The notes under the pieces: model-generated
The model's input: only the letters and a program-made list of their open reading frames with translations
Told to the model about the DNA's origin: nothing
Database searches by the model: none
Assembly: GCA_017464805.1 (NCBI GenBank)
Contig: JAFTYE010000005.1
Span: 97,893 to 161,892, forward strand
Origin: Clostridia bacterium
GTDB taxonomy: Bacteria; Bacillota; Clostridia; Oscillospirales; CAG-272
Reading direction: 5' to 3'
DNA: 64,000 bases
Shown: one piece after another, positions 1 to 9,113 of the stretch
Position numbering within the stretch: position 1 is the first letter of the stretch
How the letters are laid out: each line of letters begins with the position of its first letter
Position numbers and translations under genes: made by a program

Positions 1-1662
1 CACACGCTCTCTTTGCAGACGGTCGGCCGCCAGCAAAAGAGCAGAGGCAAGGTAGGCCGTGACGGTCACGCCCTCTGTCTTCGCGCGGGCAAGAATGTCC
101 TCTGCGTCCAGAATAAAGGTGGTGTTGGTCTTAAAGCCGTCCGGCTCGCGCGGTCCCGTGATGCGGAAGGAATCGGTGTCGGCACGCGAGGCCTGATGTG
201 GGCCCGCATAGCGAAGGAAGCTGTCCTCCATCTCCGCCTCGCTCGGCTCCTCCAGACGGTCAAGTACGCCGTTTCCGAGCGGCACCTTCTCGCCGTATTT
301 TTGATAAATATATTCCGCGACCAGGGTTTTGAGGAACACAAGCCCCCCGTTGCCGTCGGTCAACGCATGGAAAAACTCTACCGCCACGCGTCGCTCGTAG
401 GCCACCACGCGGAAGGCACAGCGACGAATGTCGTCAAAGGGCATGCGTGCCAGCGGAAAGGGCTGTTCCTGTGCGATGACGGGAGCCTTCGGGATCTGCT
501 CGAGATAATACCAGAACAGGCCTCGCCGCACCCGTACCGCGATAGAGGGAAAGCGTCGTACCGTTACGTCCAAGGCACTTTGCAAAACCGAAAGATCCAC
601 TTCCTCGTTCAGCGTGGCAGACAGGCGGAACACGTTGCTCCAATGTCGTGTGCGCGCTGCGGGGAAGATCTTGGCGGCGTTATCCAGCGTCATCCAGCGC
701 AGCTTTCGCTGATGCGGTACGTGCGCGCGCACAAAGCGACGGATGAGGTCGAAATCCTTTTCGTTTTCCGCCAAATTGTAGAGCAGGTAGCCGTGCCACA
801 TGCCCTCGCGTATGCTCAATTGGCTCTCGCATCCCGCTGCAAGCAAACGCTCGTGCATGGCGCGCGCATCGTCCAGCATGATCTCGTCGCCCCCCACAAA
901 GGTAAGAGAGGGCGGCATACGGGACAGATCGCCAAAGAGAGGGGAAATGCCCGCCTCGCTTTTTCGGCGGCGATCCTCCTCCTCATTCTCGTTGCGGTTC
1001 GGGTAGATGCTCCTTCCCTCCGTGCGACCGCCGTACACGTAACAGTCCGCAAAGTAGCGCAAACGTTCCCGCGTCATAGAGGGATCGACCTTTTTGTTGT
1101 TTTCGTAAGACACGCCGCTCCCCGTCAGATCGGTCCAAGGGGACACCGTGATCATGCCCGCAGGCAGAGCCCAGCCCTTTTCCTTGATCCGCAGGCACAG
1201 GGAATACACAAGCCCGCCGCCCGCACTCTCGCCACAAAGCAGGATCTGCGAGGGGTCGTAGCCGTTTGCCAGCAAGTAGCCGTAGGCATCCAACGCATCG
1301 TTCTGCGCGGCGGGAAAGGGATGCTCGGGCGCGAGGCGGTAGGCCACACATAACACGCGCATGCCGCACTCGGCCGCCATCACGGTGCCAAAGCCCTTGG
1401 CGTAGGCAAGGCCGCCGCATGTGTAGCCACCGCCGTGCAGGTACAGGATTACCCCCGCGTTCAGCTCGTCGCTTGGCAGGATCATGGAGGCGGGAAGCGA
1501 GCCGATGCGGAAGTCCCGATACACCACATCCCCCTTATGTGTGCCGGCCATTAGCTCGCCGATCTTGTCCTGGCCGCGGCGCGCGGTGGAAAGTGAGCAG
1601 CTTGACAGAAAAGGCTTCCATAAAGCCAACTGGGAACGGATAAAATGCGCTTTCTGCTTCAC
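1..1662 (-). CDS. alpha/beta hydrolase - acyltransferase (condensation-like) fusion, 3' end outside the window
   Basis: One open frame runs from GTG 1662 (ribosome site GGGAGAGG just upstream) off the left edge, giving 554 residues without a stop. Residues 1-315 are an HSL-type alpha/beta hydrolase: oxyanion motif HGGG at 76-79, nucleophile Ser146 in GESAGG, Asp259 in GGDE and His290 in WHGY. Residues about 320-554 begin a second domain resembling the alcohol acetyltransferase/condensation superfamily, with the HxxxDG motif (HALTDG, 432-437). Substrate unknown; a lipid or ester role is inferred. It lies downstream of, and in the same direction as, the GH2 gene but is separated from it by a terminator. 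The hydrolase call is strong, the second domain moderate, and the full length is unknown. Confidence 0.8.
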   Translation of the reverse strand, partial: MKQKAHFIRSQLALWKPFLSSCSLSTARRGQDKIGELMAGTHKGDVVYRDFRIGSLPASMILPSDELNAGVILYLHGGGYTCGGLAYAKGFGTVMAAECGMRVLCVAYRLAPEHPFPAAQNDALDAYGYLLANGYDPSQILLCGESAGGGLVYSLCLRIKEKGWALPAGMITVSPWTDLTGSGVSYENNKKVDPSMTRERLRYFADCYVYGGRTEGRSIYPNRNENEEEDRRRKSEAGISPLFGDLSRMPPSLTFVGGDEIMLDDARAMHERLLAAGCESQLSIREGMWHGYLLYNLAENEKDFDLIRRFVRAHVPHQRKLRWMTLDNAAKIFPAARTRHWSNVFRLSATLNEEVDLSVLQSALDVTVRRFPSIAVRVRRGLFWYYLEQIPKAPVIAQEQPFPLARMPFDDIRRCAFRVVAYERRVAVEFFHALTDGNGGLVFLKTLVAEYIYQKYGEKVPLGNGVLDRLEEPSEAEMEDSFLRYAGPHQASRADTDSFRITGPREPDGFKTNTTFILDAEDILARAKTEGVTVTAYLASALLLAADRLQRERV

Positions 1663-1703
1663 GATTGCCTCTCCCTTTGTTTTTTCTTCGCTTATTATAC
1701 CAC

Positions 1704-1739
1704 AAAAAAGGCCGAGGGGCAAGCCCCTCGGCCTTTTTT
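1704..1739. terminator. Rho-independent terminator after the GH2 gene
   Basis: An 11-bp GC-rich stem (1710-1720 with 1723-1733) is flanked by A and T runs, so it can work in both directions. It ends the leftward GH2 transcript. Confidence 0.85.
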
Positions 1740-1747
1740 GTCATGGA

Positions 1748-4012
1748 TTATCGGAGATTCTTGGGCTTCTTGATGCGGTTGAGCTTCTTGTTCAGTGCAA
1801 GCAGCTCCTCCTTGGTGAAGGACACATTCATCATACCCATCATCGAGGAAAGACGAAGCACGGTAAAACCGCCCATCATCTGCATCAGACCGCCATCGGC
1901 CTTCAGATCGACGTCAAAGCCGCCGGACTTCTTCTCGCCGCCCTTCTTGCTCTCGTTCATCTTCTTCTTGATCTTCATGCCCATGCCGGCAAACCACAGC
2001 TTGCCGCGGAAGGACTGCATGATGTCGGAGATCTTGTCGTTGAGCGAGTAGCGGCCGGGAATCTCTACCACGTCGAACCAGTTCAGCACCGCACCGACCT
2101 CGCGCAGGACATAGTCCATGTTGCGCTCGGCTACCTTGCGGATTTTGCCTTCGTCGGTCAGCTCACCCGCGCGGGCCACGATCACGCTCTCACCCACGTT
2201 CGGCACGTCAAAGTAGAAGAAGTGATCGTCGGCCTGCTTCACGCCAAGGCTCTTGCCGTTCACAAGCAGCTCGACCTCGGGTTGATTGGAGTACACGGTC
2301 ACCTTCGTTACGTCCTCCACTCGGTCAATATAACGCTTGCCGCACAGATGCACGAAGGGCTCATCGGACAGCCATGCCTTGTAAGCGTAGAAGGCGTCCT
2401 TCTTGTACTTTCTGTCCATGGTGACCAGACCCTTGTGGTTCTGGCCGTTCTCGCCGCCCTCAGCTCGTGCATCGGCACCGAAGTCGAACATGTTCCATAC
2501 GTGGGTCGCCCACATATACTCGCGGGAGAATAGCTGACGGATCAGCTCCTCATGGTAAACGGCCTGATATTCCTCGGTATAGTCGCCCTGCTTCGGGTCG
2601 TTTGTATGCCAGTTGAGTGCCTCACAGCCGTACTCGGAGCAGCCGATCGGAATGGTCGGGTGGGTTTCGTGGAACTTGTCGAACCATGGGCCGTTCATCG
2701 AGGTATCGCCGCCGTACCAGCCGAAGTAGTGGTTGTAGGAAACAACGTCGGGAATCTGCAGATAAGGATCGTCCATCTTACACATGGAAACCGCCGCAAT
2801 GGTGGTCTTGCGGGTCTTATCCATCTCGTGTGCCAGATCGTTGAGGATACGGTGGTTTTCAAGCAGATCCTCATCCGAGCCCGCGATGGAGATCTCGTTC
2901 GACAGACCCCAAACCACGATGCACGGATGGTTGTAGTTCTGGGTGATCAGCTCCTTCATCTGGGAGATCGTATTCTCGCGGCCGCCCGGCATGTGCTTGG
3001 AGATGTAAGGGATCTCCGCCCAGATGACCAGACCCTTCTCGTCACACAGATCATAGAAATACTGATCGTGCTGGTAGTGCGCCAGACGAATGGTGGTCGC
3101 ACCGACCTCCATGATCAGCTCGATGTCCTCCTCGTGATGCTCGGGAAGCAGCGCGTTGCCGATGCCGAGGCGGTCCTGGTGACGGGAAACGCCGCGCAGG
3201 GGATATTCCTCACCATTGAGGATAAAGCCGCGGTCGGGATCGATTGCAAAGGAGCGGCAGCCGAAGCGGTTGCATATGTTGTCGATCACGGCGTCGCCCT
3301 CGCACAGCTCTACCTCGCAGCAGTACAGGTAGGGGTCGCGGCGGCCATGCCACAGATGCACGTCGGGAAGCTCGAAGGTCACCTTCTTTTCGGCACTCTC
3401 GATTTTGGCGATCTCCTTTTCGTCCTTATCGTACAGGGTGTAGACCAGCTTTTGGTCTTCCTTCATATTCGTAACGAATACCTCGACCTCGATCGTCGCG
3501 TCCTTCCCGTTCACGGCAGGGGTGATCTTCAGGCCGGGGCCGCCGTAGTAGTCCAGATCAAAGTGGGACTCTGCCACCGCGATCAGGCTCACGTTACGGT
3601 ACAGACCGCCGTAGAAGGTAAAGTCGGCCATCTGGGGGTATACGGTCTCATTCGGGGAGTTATCCACGGCAATGGCAATCTCGTTCTCCTCGGAAAGGGC
3701 ATCGGTCAGATTCACGCGCCAGGTGGAGTAGCCGCCGTCGTGGTGCGCCAGCTGCTTTCCGTTCACGTACACGTCGGCCGAGGAGTTGGCACCGCAGATC
3801 TCCAAATAATACTGATCTGCTGCAGGCAAATCGGACTTTTTCAGTGCCTTCTTGTACAGACAGGTGCCGCGGAAATAGTCGTTTCCGCCATCCTGGCCGT
3901 CGGTTGCGTTCCAGGAATGGGGCAGATTGACCGCCTCGCCGCCCTGTGCGCCGATGTCGGTTGTGTCCTTGAAAAAGGACCAATTTTCGTTCCACAAAAG
4001 CTTTTCTCTCAT
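1748..4012 (-). CDS. glycoside hydrolase family 2 (beta-galactosidase/beta-glucuronidase type)
   Basis: A 754-residue intracellular GH2 enzyme that should remove a beta-linked galactosyl, glucuronosyl or related sugar. The jelly-roll sugar-binding domain covers about 1-145, the immunoglobulin-like domain about 150-255 and the TIM barrel about 255-550. Acid/base Glu373 lies in SNEIS and nucleophile Glu460 in CSEYG. No signal peptide. ATG 4012 is chosen because GGAGGAAAC precedes it; an ATG 33 bases upstream has no such site. The last 100 or so residues are Met/Lys-rich and do not look like a standard GH2 domain. It is divergent from a GPH sugar symporter, so the two probably form one uptake-and-cleavage unit. 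The exact sugar cannot be told. Confidence 0.9.
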   Translation of the reverse strand: MREKLLWNENWSFFKDTTDIGAQGGEAVNLPHSWNATDGQDGGNDYFRGTCLYKKALKKSDLPAADQYYLEICGANSSADVYVNGKQLAHHDGGYSTWRVNLTDALSEENEIAIAVDNSPNETVYPQMADFTFYGGLYRNVSLIAVAESHFDLDYYGGPGLKITPAVNGKDATIEVEVFVTNMKEDQKLVYTLYDKDEKEIAKIESAEKKVTFELPDVHLWHGRRDPYLYCCEVELCEGDAVIDNICNRFGCRSFAIDPDRGFILNGEEYPLRGVSRHQDRLGIGNALLPEHHEEDIELIMEVGATTIRLAHYQHDQYFYDLCDEKGLVIWAEIPYISKHMPGGRENTISQMKELITQNYNHPCIVVWGLSNEISIAGSDEDLLENHRILNDLAHEMDKTRKTTIAAVSMCKMDDPYLQIPDVVSYNHYFGWYGGDTSMNGPWFDKFHETHPTIPIGCSEYGCEALNWHTNDPKQGDYTEEYQAVYHEELIRQLFSREYMWATHVWNMFDFGADARAEGGENGQNHKGLVTMDRKYKKDAFYAYKAWLSDEPFVHLCGKRYIDRVEDVTKVTVYSNQPEVELLVNGKSLGVKQADDHFFYFDVPNVGESVIVARAGELTDEGKIRKVAERNMDYVLREVGAVLNWFDVVEIPGRYSLNDKISDIMQSFRGKLWFAGMGMKIKKKMNESKKGGEKKSGGFDVDLKADGGLMQMMGGFTVLRLSSMMGMMNVSFTKEELLALNKKLNRIKKPKNLR

Positions 4013-4053
4013 CGTTTCCTCCAAAAATGTTTTAGGGAATTCCATACACTATT

Positions 4054-4082
4054 ATTATAAGGGATAAGACGGCCTGTGTCAA
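4054..4082 (-). promoter_or_regulatory. Sigma-A promoter of the GH2 gene
   Basis: On the minus strand TTGACA (4077-4082), a 17-base spacer and TATAAT (4054-4059) match consensus exactly, about 40 bases before the start codon. Confidence 0.85.
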
Positions 4083-4205
4083 GGACGAGTTGGCAATTTG
4101 ACGAGAAAAATGCCGGAAAAAATGCTTTTTAATCTTCAAATTCAAGCAATCTGTCCAAAAAAAGAGAAAAAATTAACAAATTTTTATCAAAATATCTAAA
4201 AAGGA

Positions 4206-4234
4206 TTGACAGAAAAGAATGCATGTTGTATAAT
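4206..4234 (+). promoter_or_regulatory. Sigma-A promoter of the GPH symporter gene
   Basis: TTGACA (4206-4211), 17 bases, TATAAT (4229-4234). Perfect consensus. The intervening 4083-4205 is AT-rich and shows no clear operator. Confidence 0.85.
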
Positions 4235-4304
4235 ATAGGTACAAATACCGTACGACAGAGGCATTCATTCGGATATGCCCCTTTTGTATGTTTAGGAGGA
4301 AAAT

Positions 4305-5738
4305 ATGGACAAACCGACAACCGCGAAGCGTCCCTTTGGAATCCGTGACAGCGTTGCCTACGCCGCCGGTGACCTGGGATGCAACATGAGCTTTGCGCTC
4401 AAGGGCTACATGATGGCGTTCTGGACGCAGGTCATGGGCATGGGTGCCTGGTACTCCCTGTTGCTCGTGATCGTGCAGATCTGGGATGCGATCAACGACC
4501 CGCTGATCGGCTCCATGATCGACGCCGACCACCGCAAGTACAAGAGAAATAAGTTCCTTACCTACATCTGGATCGGCTCGATCGGTCTGATCGTGGGTGG
4601 TGCCTGCTGCTTTATTCCCGTGGCCGGCTTCCCGCCGCTTGCCAAGGCGATCATCTTCGTGGCCGGCTACGTGATCTGGGATGCCTTCTACACGATCGCC
4701 AACGTGCCTTACGGCTCGCTGCTTTCCCTGGTCTCCAACGATCCCGCTGACCGCGCCTCTCTGTCCGCTTGGCGCTCCATCGGCTCCATGGTCGGTAATA
4801 TGCTGCCCATGGTCATTCTGCCGATGATCATCTACGATGCAAACGAGAACCTTGTTGGCTGGCGTGTCTTCCTTGCCGCCTTCATCATGGGTATTCTGGG
4901 CTTCATCTGCTTCCAGTTCATGATCCGCAACACCGAGGTTCGCGTGGATGAGGATATCAAGGTCAACGAGGATCAGCCCAAATTTAACGTCTTCAAGGCC
5001 ATGAAGAACTTTGTAAAGAACCGTCCCGCCGTCGGTGCTACCGTTGCCGCCATGGGTATGTTCGTGGGTATGCAGGGTGCTACTGCTGCCGTGCAGGTCG
5101 TGTTCCAGGTATACTTTGGCAACACCGATATCATGGGTATCGTGCAGCTGTTTGCCATGATTCCGATCGTCGTCTTCACCCCTCTCGCCCGTAAGATGGT
5201 CGTGAAGTACGGTAAGAAGGAGCTTGCCATCGTCGGCTCCATCGCCTCGATCATCGGCGCACTCGGCCTTTTTATCGTGACCCCGAACAACACGGGTCTG
5301 GACCTTGTCATTTACATTCTTTGCCAGCTCGTTTATAGCCTCGGCCTCGGTATCTACTCCACCGTTTCCTGGGCTATGATGGGCGACGCCATCGACTACA
5401 ACGAGTGGAAGACCGGCACCCGCGAGGAAGGTACCGTGTACTCCCTGCACTCCTTCTTCCGTAAGCTCGCACAGGGCCTTGGCCCAGCCGCAGCTCTTTT
5501 GATCATGCAGCCTCTTGGCTACGTCAACAACGCCATCAACGATATGGGTGAGGCGTACATCGACGTGGACCTGCTCTCCTTCGAGGTTGGCTACAAGCTG
5601 CGTGTGCTGGTTGCCGCACTGTTCCTGGTTGCTGCGCTTATGCAGTTCGTGGGCCTTGCCCTCATCTACAACCTTGACAAGAAGAAGCTTGCCACCATGC
5701 AGGCCGAGCTTGCCGAGCGTCACGCCGCTGAAGAATAA
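4305..5738 (+). CDS. GPH-family (glycoside/pentoside/hexuronide) cation symporter, MelB/YicJ type
   Basis: A 477-residue, 12-TM major-facilitator transporter that should bring a glycoside into the cell with Na+ or H+. The N-terminal signature (DSVAYAAGDLGCNMSF) and the IWDAINDPLIGSMIDAD segment are typical of MelB/YicJ/XynP proteins; the latter holds the Asp residues of the cation site. AGGAGGAAAAT precedes ATG 4305. It is transcribed away from the GH2 gene, so the imported sugar is probably the substrate of that hydrolase. Length is normal. Family assignment is firm; the sugar is unknown. Confidence 0.92.
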   Translation: MDKPTTAKRPFGIRDSVAYAAGDLGCNMSFALKGYMMAFWTQVMGMGAWYSLLLVIVQIWDAINDPLIGSMIDADHRKYKRNKFLTYIWIGSIGLIVGGACCFIPVAGFPPLAKAIIFVAGYVIWDAFYTIANVPYGSLLSLVSNDPADRASLSAWRSIGSMVGNMLPMVILPMIIYDANENLVGWRVFLAAFIMGILGFICFQFMIRNTEVRVDEDIKVNEDQPKFNVFKAMKNFVKNRPAVGATVAAMGMFVGMQGATAAVQVVFQVYFGNTDIMGIVQLFAMIPIVVFTPLARKMVVKYGKKELAIVGSIASIIGALGLFIVTPNNTGLDLVIYILCQLVYSLGLGIYSTVSWAMMGDAIDYNEWKTGTREEGTVYSLHSFFRKLAQGLGPAAALLIMQPLGYVNNAINDMGEAYIDVDLLSFEVGYKLRVLVAALFLVAALMQFVGLALIYNLDKKKLATMQAELAERHAAEE

Positions 5739-5749
5739 GACTTCGGCAG

Positions 5750-5778
5750 AAAAACACCGCCTACGGGCGGTGTTTTTC
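5750..5778 (+). terminator. Rho-independent terminator after the symporter gene
   Basis: An 8-bp stem ACACCGCC/GGCGGTGT (5754-5761 with 5766-5773) is followed by a T run. Confidence 0.85.
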
Positions 5779-5787
5779 ACTTTTCCC

Positions 5788-5816
5788 TTGACAAATTCTT
5801 CCCGATATGGTAAAAT
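5788..5816 (+). promoter_or_regulatory. Promoter of the Mn-riboswitch / P-type ATPase transcript
   Basis: TTGACA (5788-5793), 17 bases, TAAAAT (5811-5816). It places the start of transcription just before the riboswitch aptamer. Confidence 0.8.
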
Positions 5817-5828
5817 GACGTATACGCC

Positions 5829-5977
5829 CATGAGGGAGTAGCAAGCGCACCGCGTGCGGAGTAAGGTCAACATCATGGCTTATGCCTGTCTTACTTGAAA
5901 TTGCAAGACTCATGTATAGGAAGCTATACATGTAAGAGCGCCAAGTATAGCATCCCTGTTATACTTGGCGTTTTTTT
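5829..5977 (+). promoter_or_regulatory. yybP-ykoY Mn2+ riboswitch with terminator and antiterminator
   Basis: The closing helix P1 pairs CATGAG (5829-5834) with CTCATG (5909-5914). Inside are the conserved GGGAGTAGC (5834-5842) and GGTCAACATC (5865-5874), plus a GTAAG/CTTAC helix (5861-5865 with 5890-5894). Downstream is a strong terminator, stem 5939-5949 with 5960-5970 and seven T. GCTATAC (5923-5929) can pair with GTATAGC (5945-5951), which would open the terminator. A hairpin 5911-5932 competes for both P1 and this antiterminator. Known family members respond to Mn2+ and turn genes on, which fits the P-type ATPase that follows. Confidence 0.87.
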
Positions 5978-6003
5978 GCGGAATATATCATAGGAGGTAT
6001 ATG

Positions 6004-8643
6004 ATGAAATATTACAGCGAAACCACAGAAGAAGTCCTTTCCTCACTTGACTCTTCGGGGAAGGGTCTTGCGTCGGAGGAGGCCTCGCGGCGTTTGGAGC
6101 AGCACGGCAAGAACCGTCTGGCAGACGCGAAGGGCAAATCCATCATCCGTCGGTTCTTTGAGCAGCTCGCCGATCCCATGATCATCATCCTGCTCGTGGC
6201 GGCGGCCGTCAGCGGCGTGCTGGCCGTGCTTGAGAATGAGGGCTTTACCGACGTCATCATCATCCTTGCCGTCGTGCTGGTCAACGCCATCCTCGGTGTG
6301 TACCAGGAGAGCAAGGCAGAAAAAGCCATCGAGGCGTTACAGGAAATGTCCGCCGCGACCTCAAAGGTCTTCCGTGACGGTCACGTGCAGATCATCCACA
6401 GTGAGGATCTGACCGTTGGTGACGTGATCCTGCTGGAAGCCGGCGACGCCGTTCCTGCCGATGCCCGCATTCTGGAAAGTGCCAGCCTGCAGGTGGAGGA
6501 GGCTGCCCTGACGGGTGAATCCGTTCCCGTTACCAAGCATGCCGATGCCATCACCACCGAGGACGGAAAAGAGGTTCCCCTCGGCGACCGCAAGAACATG
6601 GTGTATATGGGCAGTACCGTCGTGTACGGCCGCGGCCTGGCTGTGATCGTTGCTGTCGGTATGGAAACCGAGATGGGTAAGATCGCCGATGCCCTTGCCC
6701 AGGCAGAGGAGGGGAAGACCCCCCTGCAAAAGAAACTCGGTCAGCTCTCCAAGACCCTGACCTGGCTCGTGCTTGGTATCTGCGTCGTTGTGTTCGGTGT
6801 CCAACTGCTCCGCGCAGGCGGTAACTTCCACTTTGATTTCGTGCTCGATTCCTTCATGGTCGCGGTGTCGCTGGCCGTTGCCGCCATTCCTGAGGGTCTT
6901 GCCGCAGTCGTGACTGTCGTGCTTTCCATCGGCGTGACCAACATGTCCAAGCGTAACGCCATCATCCGTAAGCTCACCGCCGTCGAAACGCTCGGCTGTG
7001 CACAGATTATCTGCTCGGATAAGACGGGTACGCTGACCCAGAACAAGATGACTGTCGTGGACTACTTCGGCAGCGACGAAAGCCACCTTGCCGCCGCCAT
7101 GGCACTCTGCACCGATGCGGAGCTTGGCGAGGACGGCACCGTAACGGGTGAGGCGACCGAATCCGCACTTGTTGCCTACGCCAATAAGCTGGGTCTTCCC
7201 AAGCCCGAGCTGGAAGCCAAATTCCCCCGCACGGGCGAAGCACCCTTCGATTCGAGCCGTAAAATGATGTCCACCGTCCATGCAAACGGCGAGGGCTTCA
7301 TTCAATATACCAAGGGCGCACCCGATGTGGTCATCGGTCGTTGCACCCACTATCTCGCAGACGGCAAGCCCGTTTCCATGACCGAGGAATACCGTGAAAA
7401 GATCCTTGCCGCCAACAAGGCTATGGCAGACCGCGCCCTGCGCGTGCTCGCGTGTGCGGAGCGCGTATGGACCGAGGCTCCCGCAAACGATGCCGCAGTC
7501 CTCGAACAGGAGCTCTGCTTTACGGGTCTGTGCGGCATGATCGACCCTGTCCGTCCCGAGGTTAAGGACGCCATCGTCAAGTGCGGCGAGGCAGGCGTTC
7601 GCCCCATCATGATAACGGGTGACCACGTGGATACCGCCGTTGCTATTGCCAAGGAGCTCGGCATCCTCTCAGACGCCTCCGCCGCCATGACCGGCGCACA
7701 GCTCAACGAAATGAGCGACGAGGAGTTTGAGGCCGTATTCCAGAACATTAGCGTGTACGCACGCGTACAGCCCGAGCATAAGACCCGCATCGTCAACGCA
7801 TGGCGTAAGGCGGGCTATGTCACCGCCATGACGGGTGACGGCGTCAACGATGCACCGTCCATCAAGAGTGCCGATATCGGCATCGGCATGGGCATCACGG
7901 GTACGGACGTGACCAAGAACGTTGCAGACATGGTACTGGCAGACGATAACTTTGCCACCATCGTCGGTGCTGTCGAGGAAGGCCGCCGTATCTACGACAA
8001 TATCCGTAAGGCGATCCAGTTCCTGCTCGGCTCGAACATGAGCGAGGTGCTCTCCATCTTCGGTGCCACCATGCTCGGCTTCTCGATCTTGCAGCCTGTG
8101 CACCTCTTGTGGATCAACCTCGTGACCGACTGCTTCCCGGCACTGGCCCTCGGTATGGAAAAGGCAGAGCCGGACATCATGCGCCGCAAGCCCCGCGATT
8201 CGAAGGCGGGCATCTTTGCAGGCGGCATGGGCGTGGACGTGGTATATCAGGGCGTGATCGTGACCCTTCTGGTCATGGCATCCTTCTTTATCGGTCACTT
8301 CCTTGAATCGGGTAACATCTCGCTCACCGATAGTTCGCACGGTACCACCATGGCGTTCCTTACCATGTCCATGGCAGAGATCTTCCACAGCTTCAATATG
8401 CGTTCCCAGCGCAAGAGCATCTTCTCACTCGGCTCGCAGAACAAGGCCCTGCTGCTCGCAGGCCTCGGCTCTCTGCTCGCCACCACGCTGGTTTGCGAGA
8501 TTCCGTTCCTTGCAAACGCCTTCGGCTTCACCTCGGTGGAATGGCACGAATACCTTATCGCCATCGCCCTCGGTGCCTGCATGATCCCGATTGTCGAGAT
8601 CGTCAAGGCTATCCAGCGCGCCATTGCCAAAAGAAAAGCATAA
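6004..8643 (+). CDS. P-type IIA cation ATPase, probable Mn2+ (or Ca2+) exporter
   Basis: An 879-residue membrane pump. Visible motifs: TGES (170-173) of the actuator domain, PEGL (296-299) in M4, phosphorylated Asp339 in DKTGTLT, and TGDGVNDAP (610-618) of the P domain. The PEGL motif and overall layout match SERCA/PMCA-like ATPases. The leader is a yybP-ykoY Mn2+ riboswitch. Homologous pumps behind this riboswitch in lactococci and streptococci export Mn2+, so manganese efflux is the best guess even though databases would say calcium. ATG 6004 is preferred over 6001 because AGGAGG (5992-5997) then sits six bases away. Confidence 0.92.
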   Translation: MKYYSETTEEVLSSLDSSGKGLASEEASRRLEQHGKNRLADAKGKSIIRRFFEQLADPMIIILLVAAAVSGVLAVLENEGFTDVIIILAVVLVNAILGVYQESKAEKAIEALQEMSAATSKVFRDGHVQIIHSEDLTVGDVILLEAGDAVPADARILESASLQVEEAALTGESVPVTKHADAITTEDGKEVPLGDRKNMVYMGSTVVYGRGLAVIVAVGMETEMGKIADALAQAEEGKTPLQKKLGQLSKTLTWLVLGICVVVFGVQLLRAGGNFHFDFVLDSFMVAVSLAVAAIPEGLAAVVTVVLSIGVTNMSKRNAIIRKLTAVETLGCAQIICSDKTGTLTQNKMTVVDYFGSDESHLAAAMALCTDAELGEDGTVTGEATESALVAYANKLGLPKPELEAKFPRTGEAPFDSSRKMMSTVHANGEGFIQYTKGAPDVVIGRCTHYLADGKPVSMTEEYREKILAANKAMADRALRVLACAERVWTEAPANDAAVLEQELCFTGLCGMIDPVRPEVKDAIVKCGEAGVRPIMITGDHVDTAVAIAKELGILSDASAAMTGAQLNEMSDEEFEAVFQNISVYARVQPEHKTRIVNAWRKAGYVTAMTGDGVNDAPSIKSADIGIGMGITGTDVTKNVADMVLADDNFATIVGAVEEGRRIYDNIRKAIQFLLGSNMSEVLSIFGATMLGFSILQPVHLLWINLVTDCFPALALGMEKAEPDIMRRKPRDSKAGIFAGGMGVDVVYQGVIVTLLVMASFFIGHFLESGNISLTDSSHGTTMAFLTMSMAEIFHSFNMRSQRKSIFSLGSQNKALLLAGLGSLLATTLVCEIPFLANAFGFTSVEWHEYLIAIALGACMIPIVEIVKAIQRAIAKRKA

Positions 8644-8648
8644 AACCA

Positions 8649-8683
8649 AAACCGACCGCAGCTTTGCTGCGGTCGGTTTTTCG
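8649..8683 (+). terminator. Rho-independent terminator after the P-type ATPase gene
   Basis: A 12-bp stem ACCGACCGCAGC / GCTGCGGTCGGT with a TTT loop and a T run. It also lies at the 3' end of the facing gene. Confidence 0.85.
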
Positions 8684-8685
8684 TG

Positions 8686-9096
8686 TTAAAGATAAATTGT
8701 TTTTATTCCTTTTTGCTTGCATTTTTCTGCTAAGCGATAGGAGTTTGAAATCTTATATCTTGCATACACAATAGCATGAGTGGCATGACGGATCAACCAT
8801 TCATTTCTTTTGGATATGGCAAAGCGGGGGAGAGCATTCTCTTGTCCAAACGGAAGGAGAGTAGCATTTTGATCACCGTTCAGGGCTTGCTCGCCTAAAA
8901 ATGAGAGAACAATGGTGTATTGAATGTCCTCTGTTTTGGATAATTCGCGTAAGATGTGTTGAGCATAAGAATCAAATCTTCCGTTATTCCCTACATAAAA
9001 GTGACGGATGCCTTCCGAGTAGATGATGTGCAGAATTTGTTTTTCGAGCAAGGGCAAAATCATTTCGGATGTATCCTTATGACCAAAAATATACAT
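8686..9096 (-). CDS. Hypothetical SLOG-like protein (DUF1273-type)
   Basis: A 136-residue soluble protein of unknown function. Features such as HFYVGNNGRFDSYA, a run on low-complexity-free beta/alpha pattern, and FAISKRNEWLIRHATHAIVYA resemble small SLOG-superfamily nucleotide-binding proteins (DUF1273/YpsA relatives); this is recognition by pattern, not a firm match. ATG 9096 has GAGAGG nine bases upstream. The gene is clearly lower in GC than its neighbours and is divergent from an XRE regulator, with shared operator-like repeats between them. It may be acquired. Confidence 0.6.
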   Translation of the reverse strand: MYIFGHKDTSEMILPLLEKQILHIIYSEGIRHFYVGNNGRFDSYAQHILRELSKTEDIQYTIVLSFLGEQALNGDQNATLLPFGQENALPRFAISKRNEWLIRHATHAIVYARYKISNSYRLAEKCKQKGIKTIYL

Positions 9097-9113
9097 GACA
9101 TAGCGCCTCTCTT

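Noticed and set aside
4173-5876. A 567-codon open frame antisense to the GPH symporter
   Set aside because: Its translation is His/Asp/Gly-rich and matches no fold; it exists because the real gene on the plus strand has a GC-rich third codon position. The same holds for long antisense frames at 13-1353, 2552-4060, 6361-7626, 10759-11832, 16289-17479 and 28086-29273.
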